Below are positions 16,128 to 24,196 of a stretch of DNA of 33,919 nucleotides, piece after piece. Positions within the stretch are counted from its first letter, which is position 1. Every line of letters starts with the position of its first letter. The stretch comes from UMGS946 sp048421225. GTDB lineage: Bacteria; Bacillota; Clostridia; Christensenellales; CAG-138. The notes beneath the pieces are model-generated. The model was not told the DNA's origin, made no database searches, and saw only the letters and a program-made list of their open reading frames with translations. The stretch lies in contig DBFNRV010000004.1 in assembly GCA_048421225.1 (NCBI GenBank), forward strand, positions 1 to 33,919, read 5' to 3'. Both the position numbers and the translations under genes were made by a program.

Positions 16128-16802
16128 ATGGAATTTGATGTGCGAAACTGGCTTGACGAGCTGTCGGCCAAGCTTAAGGCACGCTTTAAAGGCAGGCTTG
16201 AGTTCATTGGCCTTCAGGGAAGTTTCAGGCGCGGCGAAGGGGGACCTGAAAGCGACATTGACGCCGTCGTTATACTCGACGAGCTTGGCGCGGCCGATTT
16301 GGAAGCTTACCGCGGCATTATAAAATCAATGCCGTTAAGCGGGAGGGCGTGCGGGTTCATATGCGCAAAGAGGGAGCTTATAAACTGGTTCAAGCCGGAT
16401 CTGTTTCAACTGCTCCATGATACCGAACCGCTGTATGGGAGCATAGATTATGTTTTAGGGCTGATCAGCGAACGGGACGCGGCCGGCGCTGTAAGGATGG
16501 GCGCGTCGAACCTTTATCACGCCGCCTGCCACGGCTATGTGTTTAGCGGCGGGAGAAGGGGGCTTCCCAGCCTGCTTAAGCGGGCGTTTTTCACCCTTCA
16601 GGCGGTAGTCTACCTGCAACACGGCGTATATGTCAGCGATAGGGATGAAATGGCCGCGCTCCTCAGCGGGCTGGACGCCGAAGTGCTCAGGGCCGTCGCC
16701 GCAAAGGACGCTGCGGCGGATAAGGGCGACGACGAGGTAATTAAAGACTACGATATGCTCGTCAGATGGTGCGGGGAACTGCTTGAAAGGTACGTGGATT
16801 GA
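16128..16802 (+). CDS. Nucleotidyltransferase-domain protein ending inside a CRISPR repeat
   Basis: 224 residues. A Pol-beta-like (MNT-type) nucleotidyltransferase signature is at the N-terminus: GSFRRGEGGPESDIDAVVIL (31-50), with Gly-Ser and the metal-binding Asp43 and Asp45. The C-terminal half is helical, as in kanamycin-nucleotidyltransferase-like proteins; the substrate is unknown. GGAGG lies 6 nt before ATG. The last codons (Val-Asp-stop) are GTGGATTGA from the first half-repeat of CRISPR array 1, so the array has replaced or fused to the natural 3' end. A short truncation of the original protein cannot be excluded. Confidence 0.75.
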   Translation: MEFDVRNWLDELSAKLKARFKGRLEFIGLQGSFRRGEGGPESDIDAVVILDELGAADLEAYRGIIKSMPLSGRACGFICAKRELINWFKPDLFQLLHDTEPLYGSIDYVLGLISERDAAGAVRMGASNLYHAACHGYVFSGGRRGLPSLLKRAFFTLQAVVYLQHGVYVSDRDEMAALLSGLDAEVLRAVAAKDAAADKGDDEVIKDYDMLVRWCGELLERYVD

Positions 16803-17593
16803 AATAGTCTGTGTGGTCGGCGTTTTCCGCAAACGCTCTAGCCGCATCCCAAGCGGGTGCGTGGATTGAAATATCGGCAGCGGCACAGTCGGTTTGATGG
16901 CAAAGCGTCGCACCCCAAGCGGGTGCGTGGATTGAAATTCTCGCGATGTTGACAATATGTATCTAGGCGATCGTCGCACCCCCAGCGGGTGGGTGGATTG
17001 AAATTACCATGACGCTCTGCGTGTGCGGACCCCAGCTTGTCGCGCCCTAGCGGGTGCGTGGATTGAAGTCTACAGGGCATGCGTGTGCGGCCAGCCCCGC
17101 CAGTAGCACCCTGCACGGGTGCGTGGATTGAAATCCACCTAACCTAAAGTCTCTACAGAAGTTATTAAGTCGCGCCCCAAGCGGGTGAGCGGATTGAAAT
17201 AAGTTGTTGCTATTATTGTGGTACGGAATTAAGCTGTCGCGCCCCAAGCGGATGAGTGGATTGAATATAATCGGGCGATTGATAGTATTTGGTTATGCTT
17301 ACCGCACCCTCAGCGGGTGGGTGGATTGAAATTCTCGCGATGCTGACAATATGTATCTAGGCGATCGTCGCACCCCCAGCGGGTGGGTGGATTGAAATTT
17401 TAAGCCCATGAAGGATGCCGCGAACAAAGCGGTCGCACCCTACACGGGTGGGTGGATTGAAATTACCATGACGCTCCGCGTGTGCGAACCCCAGCTTACC
17501 GCACCCTAGCGGGTGCGTGGATTGAAGTCTACAGGGCATGCGTGTGCGGCCAGCCCCGCCAGTAGCACCCTGCACGGGCGCGTGGATTGAAAT
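16790..17593 (+). CRISPR. CRISPR array 1, type I-C-like repeats, degenerate, 12 full repeats plus one half repeat
   Basis: Repeats of 31-32 bp begin GTCGCACCCC and end GCGTGGATTGAAAT, the form seen with type I-C systems. Full repeats start at 16841, 16907, 16973, 17039, 17103, 17169, 17236, 17301, 17367, 17432, 17498 and 17562; a 16-bp 3' half repeat is at 16790-16805. Spacers are 33-35 bp. Many repeats carry substitutions (GGGTGGGTGG, GATTGAAGT, ACCGCACCC). Spacers at 16939, 17005 and 17070 recur at 17333, 17464 and 17529 with 1, 2 and 0 differences. No leader precedes it and no cas gene is present, so it is probably an inactive relic. Antisense frames through it encode repeated SIHAPAWGA/NPRTRLGCD-type peptides, which are artefacts. 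Confidence 0.95.
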
Positions 17594-17763
17594 CAGCCTT
17601 TGTTCCGGCGCGTACATCCCAAAGGGGGCTTGGGCGTACAGGCATCTTTAACGCTTGGACTATATATAAAACATAAAACCATCAGGGCATGAGATTTAAG
17701 CGGCACATATCGGGGCGGCGCTACGCGGCTTACGCCCAGGGACCGCTTTATTTATATTATTTA

Positions 17764-17793
17764 TTGCGCTGGACGCTTTCCATGGGTTATAAT
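17764..17793 (+). promoter_or_regulatory. Promoter of the beta-sandwich protein gene
   Basis: TTGCGC (17764-17769), 18-nt spacer, perfect TATAAT (17788-17793), about 40 nt before the ATG at 17833. Confidence 0.5.
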
Positions 17794-17832
17794 AGTTTGA
17801 TAACGCTATACGGCCTCTTGAAGGAGCGAAAT

Positions 17833-19344
17833 ATGAAGAAAAACATATTGCGCGCTTGCGCACTGCTTATATTGGTTATGTTGATTATGCCCACAGCGCC
17901 GTCCCTTGCCGCGCAGGCGTCGGTAAGCGTCAGCCCGGAGCAGATGTCCGGCCCTGGTTCGGTCGAGGTTACCGTAACGGTAACGAACGACGGTTTGCTT
18001 CCCATGGAGAATATCGCGATAAGCGGCAGCGGCATTACGTTTGGCATAAGCCAGCCGACCATACAGCCTGGCGTAACCCAGACATATACGCAGGCGATAG
18101 ATATAACCCAGGAACAGCTTGACAGCACCCTGACGTTCAACATGACATGGACAGAGGGCGGCATACCTATGTCAAAGGACCTGTCCGTAGAGATAAAGTC
18201 TTCGGTTATCGGGGTCGTCACGGTTACTTGCAAGGCGTCGAAGACCAACGCCAAGCCTGGAGAAAGGATAACGCTGACATACATCATTGCCAATAACAGC
18301 GGAACCACCGCCAGCAATATCTCCCTGACCGACAGGCAGATCAAGAGTTCGCCAATGGTGGAGGGGGTTACGCTTTCCCATGGGCAGAGGCATACCTTCA
18401 GTTATGAATACACTATGGGCAACTCAACCGTTACGTCCCAGCCCATACTCAGCTACAGGCTTGCGGGCGTCGGCTCGTCCAAAACATATACCGGTTCGGC
18501 GCTTACGCTGGGCATGATAAACGCGAAGCTCGACGTTGAGGTTTCGCAGAGCGACCCTACGGTTGACGGCGTAAGGTTTACCCTGTTTATAACCAACGAC
18601 GGCAACCAGAAGATAAATAACATAAAAGTTACCGACGAATTGGGCACGCGCGTTGACGACGGCGAATTTTCGCTGGCGGTGGGCGAACAGAAGACCCTTA
18701 CATATACGGTGAAGGTTGAAGGCGAACCGCGTAACGTTACGTTTGAGTTCAGCGGCTCAATGGCGTCCGGGGCCTATGAGGATCAGATCGGCAGCTTTGC
18801 GGTCCGCCCGTATGTGGACCCGAATCAGATAAAGGTGCATTTTGACGCCGAGATATCAAACCCGCTCAACGCCGAAGGCGCTATGGGCATAATGTTCAGG
18901 TTTGATAATCAGGGCGAACTTACGTTTCACGACATAACGATTACCGAGGAGCTTTTAGGCCAGGTCTATCACGCGGATAAACTTGAGGCCGGCCTTACGG
19001 AGATACCTGTTACGGTCAGCGTGGAAGAATCGCGCGAGCTTAAGTTTACCCTGTCGTTTGAGGATTACGCGGGAAACCCCTATAATTATACGGCTTCGCT
19101 TACGGCGGCGTTTTCAGGCGATCTGCCGCTGCCTACGCGTACGCCAGGCGTTGAGCTTGGCATAATAGGCGGAGGCTTTGGAAAGGCGCTGACAAATACG
19201 CTTAACACGGCCTTTACAGTGCTTGCCATCCTTACCGCCGTGGCGGCCGCGCTGCTTGTGGCGATAACCATTGCGGAAAGAAACAGCAGGAAAAAGGCGG
19301 CGGCGCGGCGGCGCAGGCAGCGCCAGGAGATGGAGCGGCGGTAG
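17833..19344 (+). CDS. Exported, C-terminally membrane-anchored protein with repeated beta-sandwich (CARDB/DUF11-like) domains
   Basis: 503 residues. The signal peptide MKKNILRACALLILVMLI ends near SLAAQA. Four or five Ig-like beta-sandwich repeats follow, each with the pattern VEVTVTVTNDGLLPMENIAI, ITLTYIIANNSGTTASNISL, VRFTLFITNDGNQKINNIKV and MGIMFRFDNQGELTFHDITI, typical of CARDB/DUF11/NEW3 domains of surface proteins. A membrane helix (TAFTVLAILTAVAAALLVAI, ~457-476) and an Arg/Lys-rich tail (RKKAAARRRRQRQ) anchor the C-terminus in the cytosol. The frame extends upstream to 17689, but AAGGAG 6 nt before ATG 17833 and the promoter between fix the start. Probably a cell-surface structural or adhesion protein. 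Followed by a terminator. Confidence 0.75.
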   Translation: MKKNILRACALLILVMLIMPTAPSLAAQASVSVSPEQMSGPGSVEVTVTVTNDGLLPMENIAISGSGITFGISQPTIQPGVTQTYTQAIDITQEQLDSTLTFNMTWTEGGIPMSKDLSVEIKSSVIGVVTVTCKASKTNAKPGERITLTYIIANNSGTTASNISLTDRQIKSSPMVEGVTLSHGQRHTFSYEYTMGNSTVTSQPILSYRLAGVGSSKTYTGSALTLGMINAKLDVEVSQSDPTVDGVRFTLFITNDGNQKINNIKVTDELGTRVDDGEFSLAVGEQKTLTYTVKVEGEPRNVTFEFSGSMASGAYEDQIGSFAVRPYVDPNQIKVHFDAEISNPLNAEGAMGIMFRFDNQGELTFHDITITEELLGQVYHADKLEAGLTEIPVTVSVEESRELKFTLSFEDYAGNPYNYTASLTAAFSGDLPLPTRTPGVELGIIGGGFGKALTNTLNTAFTVLAILTAVAAALLVAITIAERNSRKKAAARRRRQRQEMERR

Positions 19345-19424
19345 GACGGGGATTTTTGAGACACTCTTTTGCACCCCCCGCTTCATGCTTACGAGCGTCC
19401 TGCATAAACGATTTTTTATCAAAT

Positions 19425-19462
19425 GGGCCTGACAGCGTTTTGCGCTCGGCGGCCCTTTTTTT
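19425..19462 (+). terminator. Intrinsic terminator after the beta-sandwich protein gene
   Basis: GGGCC (19425-19429) pairs with GGCCC (19451-19455), with inner AGCG/CGCT pairing, followed by T7. It lies 80 nt after the stop codon. Confidence 0.7.
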
Positions 19463-19545
19463 ATAATCTTTTTGCTTTATGGGGGGGATACACGGGCCTA
19501 TAAGGACATTCCAGAACGGGGAGGGTATAGCGTATAACTCAACCG

Positions 19546-20094
19546 CTACCTCCTTCTCTGCGCGTCCAGCGCCGCCGAGCCGTACAGGAACAGCGCAACC
19601 GACTGTACGAGCCGCTTGCGGTTGCGCCTTATCGTGGATACGTCGCAGGACAGGCGCTCCGCAATGGCCGCGTCGGTCATGCACTTGAAGTACTTAAGAT
19701 TGATTATTTCAAAGTATGGATGCTCCTCTATATACGCAAGCGCCCTTTCCATATAGCCTACTTCGCGCTCGTCCGCGGCTATACGCGCGCCAAGCTCGGC
19801 AAGCTGGGCCTCGTGGATTTCCTCCGCCGAAAGCCGCATTGACGGGCTTAGAAGCCGCACAAGCGAGCGCGAATGCTCCCTCAGGGCCTCAATGCCCAGG
19901 GCGGCCAGCTCGCTGCGCTCGTCCCTGTTGTTCTCAAGGCGCGCCCTGATCAGCGGCAGCGCGTAAAGCCTTCCTTCGGCCTGGGTATAAGGATCCTTTT
20001 CATCGGCGGATATGGCAAGCCTTGCCGCCGCTTCCCTTATCCTGATAAGCTCTTTTTGCTTGAGTTTTTGTTCGTTGCTGCTTTTGTTCATCAT
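19546..20094 (-). CDS. Phage ArpU-like / sigma-70 region 4-like transcriptional regulator
   Basis: 182 residues. The C-terminal part EEHPYFEIINLKYFKCMTDA followed by AIAERLSCDVSTIRRNRKRL (~125-165) is a sigma-region-4-type helix-turn-helix as in phage late-gene activators of the ArpU group. The N-terminus is Lys/Glu/Arg-rich and probably coiled-coil. Such proteins switch on late phage genes; no other phage gene is nearby, so it is a lone remnant or domesticated regulator. GGAGG lies 3 nt before ATG 20094 and 6 nt before the adjacent ATG 20091; the second may be used. A LexA-type box overlaps its promoter, predicting DNA-damage induction. Confidence 0.7.
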   Translation of the reverse strand: MMNKSSNEQKLKQKELIRIREAAARLAISADEKDPYTQAEGRLYALPLIRARLENNRDERSELAALGIEALREHSRSLVRLLSPSMRLSAEEIHEAQLAELGARIAADEREVGYMERALAYIEEHPYFEIINLKYFKCMTDAAIAERLSCDVSTIRRNRKRLVQSVALFLYGSAALDAQRRR

Positions 20095-20104
20095 TAACCT
20101 CCAT

Positions 20105-20128
20105 GTATTCGAACATTTGTTCTAATAC
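20105..20128 (-). promoter_or_regulatory. LexA (SOS) box upstream of the ArpU-like gene
   Basis: GAACATTTGTTC (20111-20122) is a perfect GAACN4GTTC, the Gram-positive LexA/DinR core. It sits within a longer imperfect palindrome (GTATTC...TAATAC). It is just downstream of the -10 element, a position suited to repression. Confidence 0.7.
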
Positions 20129-20129
20129 A

Positions 20130-20158
20130 ATACTAGATCAAAGAAAACCGTTTGTCAA
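20130..20158 (-). promoter_or_regulatory. Promoter of the ArpU-like gene
   Basis: Minus strand TTGACA (20158-20153), 17-nt spacer, TAGTAT (20135-20130). A consensus -35 with a fair -10, directly adjacent to the LexA box. Confidence 0.6.
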
Positions 20159-20442
20159 CGGGTAATTGTAATGTATTACTAATCTAAATTGTCCGATTTT
20201 GTCGACGGCCGGAGGCCGCTGTCAATGTTTAGGGCTTTAGTTGAACGCCAACCGGCATAAGCCCGGGAAACCTTAGCTTATGTGTTATAGTCAGGATAAT
20301 GGTCCGCCTCACATATGCCGCGAATCGGGATGAGGGAGACGCTTCTTTTTAATAAAGAATGCCATCGACGACAATATGAAAACGGCCGTGGCGTATAGTT
20401 CACGGCTTACAATCCGTATGGCCGGCGCTCATCAAAGCGCCC
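20159..20442. other. Region upstream of CRISPR array 2
   Basis: About 280 nt with no gene. It would be the expected place for a CRISPR leader, since the array reads on the plus strand, but it is not AT-rich near the array, and the first repeat has lost its 5' half. A functional leader is therefore not evident. Confidence 0.4.
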
Positions 20443-20716
20443 GTGCGTGGATTGAAATCGCCAGTGTTTTCAGATTATCCGCCCAGTTTGCAAAGTCGCG
20501 TCCCAAGCGGGTGCGTGGATTGAAATACCAAGTGTCTGTTGACCGCAACGTCAAGCAAGACGTCGCACCCCAAGCGGGTGCGTGGATTGAAATGTTGAGA
20601 AGGTCGCGCAGGTCGGGCAATGGTGGTAGGTCGCGCCCCAAGCGGGTGCGTGGATTGAAATGGGATATACTTTCTCCTTTACATGGGAAACATGATAGTC
20701 GCAACCCATGTGGGTG
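20443..20716 (+). CRISPR. CRISPR array 2, type I-C-like, short
   Basis: Three intact 32-bp repeats start at 20495, 20562 and 20630. A 5'-degenerate one keeps only GTGCGTGGATTGAAAT (20443-20458), and a terminal one at 20698 keeps only about its first 19 bp. Spacers are 35-36 bp. The intact repeats match the best ones of array 1, so both derive from the same system. The terminal repeat losing its 3' half is typical of the leader-distal end and supports plus-strand reading. No cas genes nearby. Confidence 0.95.
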
Positions 20717-20974
20717 GTCCGCGAGAACTTAACGGTTGACTTTGCCATCATGAGCGGGCGCTGTGCCGCTCATGATGGCAAAACCGTAGAGGATACGGCG
20801 GCGCTGGTAAAGCTGTTTTTCGGCATTAAGAGCGACGACGGCAACAGGCCCGTTTATCACATGTATCGAATCACATTTGAGGGAAACGGGAAACGAAAGA
20901 TACTGTATCCGGCAGGGAGCGGCCACGGCACAGTATTAAATAAAAATGGGAAATGTTATTTCATGGGGTATTAA
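20708..20974 (+). CDS. Possible gene remnant after CRISPR array 2
   Basis: Open frame of 88 codons whose first ATG is inside the terminal CRISPR repeat. The later part (LVKLFFGIKSDDGNRPVYHM, YRITFEGNGKRKILYPAG) reads like real protein, but there is no ribosome site and no recognised family. A 17-bp perfect inverted repeat lies in its first third. It may be the 3' end of a gene cut by array insertion. Confidence 0.3.
   Translation: MWVVRENLTVDFAIMSGRCAAHDGKTVEDTAALVKLFFGIKSDDGNRPVYHMYRITFEGNGKRKILYPAGSGHGTVLNKNGKCYFMGY
20741..20782. repeat. Perfect 17-bp inverted repeat, 8-nt loop
   Basis: TTTGCCATCATGAGCGG, loop GCGCTGTG, then the exact complement ending GATGGCAAA. It is immediately beyond CRISPR array 2. 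It has no U-run on the plus strand (GCAAAACC follows), so it is not a standard terminator in that direction; on the minus strand it is followed by GTCAACC. Confidence 0.75.
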
Positions 20975-21284
20975 TAATTGCTTGCGGCCTTGCCGGGAAA
21001 ATTTGATATTACATTCTGGACTCGGCTATTATCAAGAGCTGTCCGGAGCCGGTTAAATCAATACGGTTCTCCGCATAAGACGGGGCCGGTTCCCCATCCA
21101 ACCCGTTCCTCCCGCATGTATGTGGACTAAGTACGCGGCTTAACGATTTTTAAAGGATTCCCCCGTCAAACAGGAGTGTATCCGGCAGGGTCAGCGCTTA
21201 ATAACGCTTACAAACAATTCACTTTTATACTAATTGTATAACTCTGGAAGAAGCGGTCAATAATATTGTCGAGGTGATACGCAC
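20975..21284. other. Region upstream of spoIIQ-like gene
   Basis: About 310 nt with no gene. TGTATA at about 21235 followed 14 nt later by GGTCAATAAT is loosely like a sigma-F promoter (GYATA...GGnnAnA), as expected for spoIIQ, but the match is weak. Confidence 0.3.
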
Positions 21285-22034
21285 ATGGAAAACAACGACA
21301 ATAAAAGCAAAGAAAATAAAGGCAAAGACTTAAAGGTTAAAATCGCGGGATTTCTGCGGGAAAAGGGCGTATATATAGTGCTGTTTGCATGCCTTGCCGT
21401 TGTGGGCGTGGCGGCTGCGCTGATGTTTATGCCGGGCGGCCAGGATCCGGAGCCGACGCCGGACGACTCATCCGCCTCAAAAAGCGGAGACGAAAACCTT
21501 GACGCGGTCCGCACAATACCCCCTATAGCCACGCCGGGGCCCGAGGAGATCATGAGCCCAAGTCCGGTTCCTGATTTTACGCCGTCCACTACTCCATCCA
21601 CAACGCCCAAGGTTACAAAGACAAAACTTCAGCCGCCGGTTTCTGGCAATGTCATATGGGACTTTGCCATGAATGAACTGATATATTCGGAAACGCTTAA
21701 CCATTGGACTACCCATTCGGGCGTGGATATCGCGGCCCAGCTTGGTTCGGAGGTTAAAGCGGTGCAAAACGGCGCCGTCAAGCGCGTGTATAAGGACGAC
21801 GCGCTAGGCGTTTGCGTTGAAATTGAGCATGCCGACGGCATAAGTACCATTTATTCAAACCTTAAGGAGGATCCGCCCGTTAAGGAGGGCGACAAGGTCA
21901 ACAAGGGCCATATAATAGGCTACGTAGGCGACACGGCGTCAAGCGAATGCGGCATACAGAGCCACCTGCATTTTGAGTATCTAGTGGATGGCGCGGGCAG
22001 GGATCCGCGGGAGTATGTCCTGTTCGCCGAATAG
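21285..22034 (+). CDS. spoIIQ: SpoIIQ-like M23 peptidase-domain sporulation protein
   Basis: 249 residues. A short cytosolic N-terminus (charged), one membrane helix GVYIVLFACLAVVGVAAALMF (~28-48), a Pro/Thr/Ser-rich linker (PSTTPSTTPK), then a LytM/M23 domain (~120-245). Zinc-site residues are present: HSGVDIAA (His and Asp) and HLHFEYL (second HxH), unlike B. subtilis SpoIIQ, which lacks part of the site. SGNVIWDFAMNELIYSETLN and WTTHSGVDIA match the SpoIIQ group. In spore formers it sits in the forespore membrane and pairs with SpoIIIAH during engulfment; that gene is not here. GAGGTG lies 8 nt before ATG. A terminator follows. Confidence 0.75.
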   Translation: MENNDNKSKENKGKDLKVKIAGFLREKGVYIVLFACLAVVGVAAALMFMPGGQDPEPTPDDSSASKSGDENLDAVRTIPPIATPGPEEIMSPSPVPDFTPSTTPSTTPKVTKTKLQPPVSGNVIWDFAMNELIYSETLNHWTTHSGVDIAAQLGSEVKAVQNGAVKRVYKDDALGVCVEIEHADGISTIYSNLKEDPPVKEGDKVNKGHIIGYVGDTASSECGIQSHLHFEYLVDGAGRDPREYVLFAE

Positions 22035-22106
22035 CGGCCAGGGTAGGGCGCGCGCGTTGGGCTAAAGACGATATTATGGCAAAAAGCTATCATAGGTTAT
22101 TGCGTC

Positions 22107-22141
22107 GGCGGGCGTGCCTAAAAACGGCCGCCCGTTTTTTT
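22107..22141 (+). terminator. Intrinsic terminator after spoIIQ-like gene
   Basis: GGCGGGCG (22107-22114) can pair with CGCCCG (22129-22134), with inner AACGG/CCGTT alternatives, followed by T7. It is about 75 nt after the stop. Confidence 0.6.
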
Positions 22142-22723
22142 ATGCTGATTTCAAGGCTAAAAAGGCGGCTCAACGCCGCCAGGAAGGGTAAAATACAGGT
22201 AAACGGCTTTATGGGGGCATTTTCACATAGCGGCTTTAACAGTCCTGGTAAGGGGCCGTATATCAAGCGCGGCCGTATTATATCTAAATAAGATCATTAA
22301 GGAAGCGCCTGAACGCCCGCTTAACGCTTTATTTGTTGTTTTATATTGGCGCGAAAGCTGAGCGATGGGCGCGTTGACGCCTGCGCGGGGCGGCGGGAGC
22401 TAGGCAAAAGCCCTGTTATACCATGTACCCAGCCGGGCATAAAATATGATATTATAAGAATATCGGTTCATGCATGCGCGAAATACGCCCGCAACCTTTG
22501 GTTGCGCACCCAGGACGGAGGATTTTTCGCGTCATGTAAGCCTGAATAGCTGGCGCAACCGTTTTGCGGTCATATATGCTTTTTACATGGCAAGGTTCAT
22601 AAGCGCGCCGCGCGGCGCCTCAAGGCCCGGGTGGCGCGGATGAAACGACGGACATGTGAAAGGAAGGTTTTGGGTATGGAACAAAACGGAAGCGGCGCCT
22701 TTGACAACGAAAGGAGCAGGGCG
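22142..22723. other. Intergenic stretch before the membrane XRE gene
   Basis: About 580 nt. No credible gene; a 71-codon Lys/Arg-rich frame at 22076 is not supported. GCAACCTTTGGTTGC near 22491 is a short hairpin. A second possible start of the XRE gene lies at ATG 22676, with AAGGAAGG 8 nt upstream. Confidence 0.35.
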
Positions 22724-24121
22724 ATGAACATCAAATTCGGCGACAAGCTTGTGCGCCTGAGAAAACAGCGGGGGATGTCCCAGGAGGAGCTGGCCGCAAA
22801 GCTGGGAGTAAGCCGCCAGGCGGTGTCTAAATGGGAACGGGGCGAGGCGTCGCCTGATACATATAACCTCATACAGCTTGCCAGGGCGTACGGGACGACG
22901 CTTGACGAGCTTGTAGGGGAGGATGGGGAGACACCCTGTTCCCACGATAACCCCGGTGCAAAGGGGGAGGACGCGTTTGACGGCGACGGCATGGATTTCA
23001 GCGGCGGCGCGGCGGGTTTCGTAATACATGACGACGACGGTGAAGTCAGCAAAGTGGTTACAATCACAAAGGACGGCGTCTGCGCGGGGGATGTGGACGG
23101 CGAAACCGTGGTCAACGTCAATAACGACGGAATATATGCAAAGGCCGGAAAGAAGAAATTTAGCAGCCGCTGGGACCATAAGGGCGGGGACTCCGCCGGC
23201 TGGGACAGCGACGACGGCTTCTTTGACGATGACGATGATGACGACAACGATTTTTTTGACGATGACGATGATACTGACGACGGTGAGGAGAAGGAATTTA
23301 AGGTGGAGATGAATTTCAGCGGCGGTAAGAAGAAGGAAGGCAGGTTCTGGATGCACTTTCCATATCCTGTTCTATGCGCCATCGCGTATCTGATGATGGG
23401 CTTTGTATGGGACTTGTGGCATCCGGGCTGGCTGATATTCCTTACCATCCCGCTGTACTATCCCCTTGTGGAGGCGGCTTATAAGTCCAAAGACCTTGTC
23501 AGGACGCTCCTTTCATTCCCATATCCGGTACTGGTTGCGGGCGCGTATTTGCTTATCGGCTTTGAATGGGGCCTGTGGCATCCATACTGGCTGCTGTTTT
23601 TAACGATACCAATCTATTATACCGTGCTTGGGGCGTTAAAGGACCATAGCCCGATAGAGATAAATATAAGCGGGGGCTTCCCTCTGCTCGTGCTTGCCGC
23701 GTATCTAGCAATAGGCTTTATCTGGCAGCTGTGGCATCCGGGCTGGCTAATATTCTTTACAGTGCCGCTTTACTATCCGATTGCCAAGGCAATTACCGGC
23801 CGTCTCGACAAGCCGTTTTTGATAGCTTTCCCCTACTCGGTATTCATCGTGGGAGTATATCTGGCGATGGGCTTTATCTGGGGCTTATGGAACCCATACT
23901 GGTTCCTGCTGCTGACAATACCGCTGTATTATCCCATCGCATCGGCAATATCGGGGCAAAAGCATAAAAAATCCTTTTCCTACGGCTACTTTATAACAAT
24001 ACTGTACCTTATTCTGGGATTTGGCTGGAGCTTATGGCATCCATACTGGCTGCTGTTCCTCACAATCCCGATAGGGAATTATATCGTTAGCTCGATAGGC
24101 CGGTCCAGGGCAAAGGGCTGA
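22724..24121 (+). CDS. XRE regulator fused to Asp-rich linker and five tandem two-helix membrane repeats
   Basis: 465 residues. An N-terminal HTH_3 domain (FGDKLVRLRKQRGMSQEELA, KLGVSRQAVSKWERGEASPD, to ~65). A low-complexity acidic linker follows, with long Asp runs encoded at about 23211-23295 (residues ~163-190). Then come five copies of a ~45-residue membrane unit starting near residues 211, 264, 318, 368 and 417, each of the form FPYPVL..AYL.(I/M)GF.W.LWHP(G/Y)WL.F.TIP.YYP. It would be a membrane-bound DNA-binding protein with about ten helices. AAGGAG lies 7 nt before ATG 22724, right before the HTH; ATG 22676 is an alternative. Effector and targets are unknown; the conserved Trp-His-Pro suggests a sensing or packing role. 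Confidence 0.8.
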   Translation: MNIKFGDKLVRLRKQRGMSQEELAAKLGVSRQAVSKWERGEASPDTYNLIQLARAYGTTLDELVGEDGETPCSHDNPGAKGEDAFDGDGMDFSGGAAGFVIHDDDGEVSKVVTITKDGVCAGDVDGETVVNVNNDGIYAKAGKKKFSSRWDHKGGDSAGWDSDDGFFDDDDDDDNDFFDDDDDTDDGEEKEFKVEMNFSGGKKKEGRFWMHFPYPVLCAIAYLMMGFVWDLWHPGWLIFLTIPLYYPLVEAAYKSKDLVRTLLSFPYPVLVAGAYLLIGFEWGLWHPYWLLFLTIPIYYTVLGALKDHSPIEINISGGFPLLVLAAYLAIGFIWQLWHPGWLIFFTVPLYYPIAKAITGRLDKPFLIAFPYSVFIVGVYLAMGFIWGLWNPYWFLLLTIPLYYPIASAISGQKHKKSFSYGYFITILYLILGFGWSLWHPYWLLFLTIPIGNYIVSSIGRSRAKG

Positions 24122-24196
24122 CATTGGGCGCGGGGTGGACCGTTTAGTTCAAAGGATATCATAGCCTTTGATCATGCGCGTTCGCTTGCCGCGCCT

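Noticed and set aside
16455..17617. Minus-strand frames through the CRISPR arrays (also 20432-20751 and 24401-24664) giving repeated NPRTRLGCD/SIHAPAWGAT peptides
   Set aside because: They are translations of CRISPR repeats in the antisense direction, a well-known artefact; no ribosome sites, and their periodicity equals the repeat-spacer unit.
19345..20442. A prophage around the ArpU-like gene
   Set aside because: No integrase, terminase, capsid or lysis gene in the window; only the one regulator is phage-like.
22583..23448. Long minus-strand frames (257 and 283 codons) opposite the membrane XRE gene
   Set aside because: They mirror the Asp-rich and HTH coding sequence (poly-Val/Ile or poly-Ser runs), have no ribosome site, and the plus-strand gene has clear domains.
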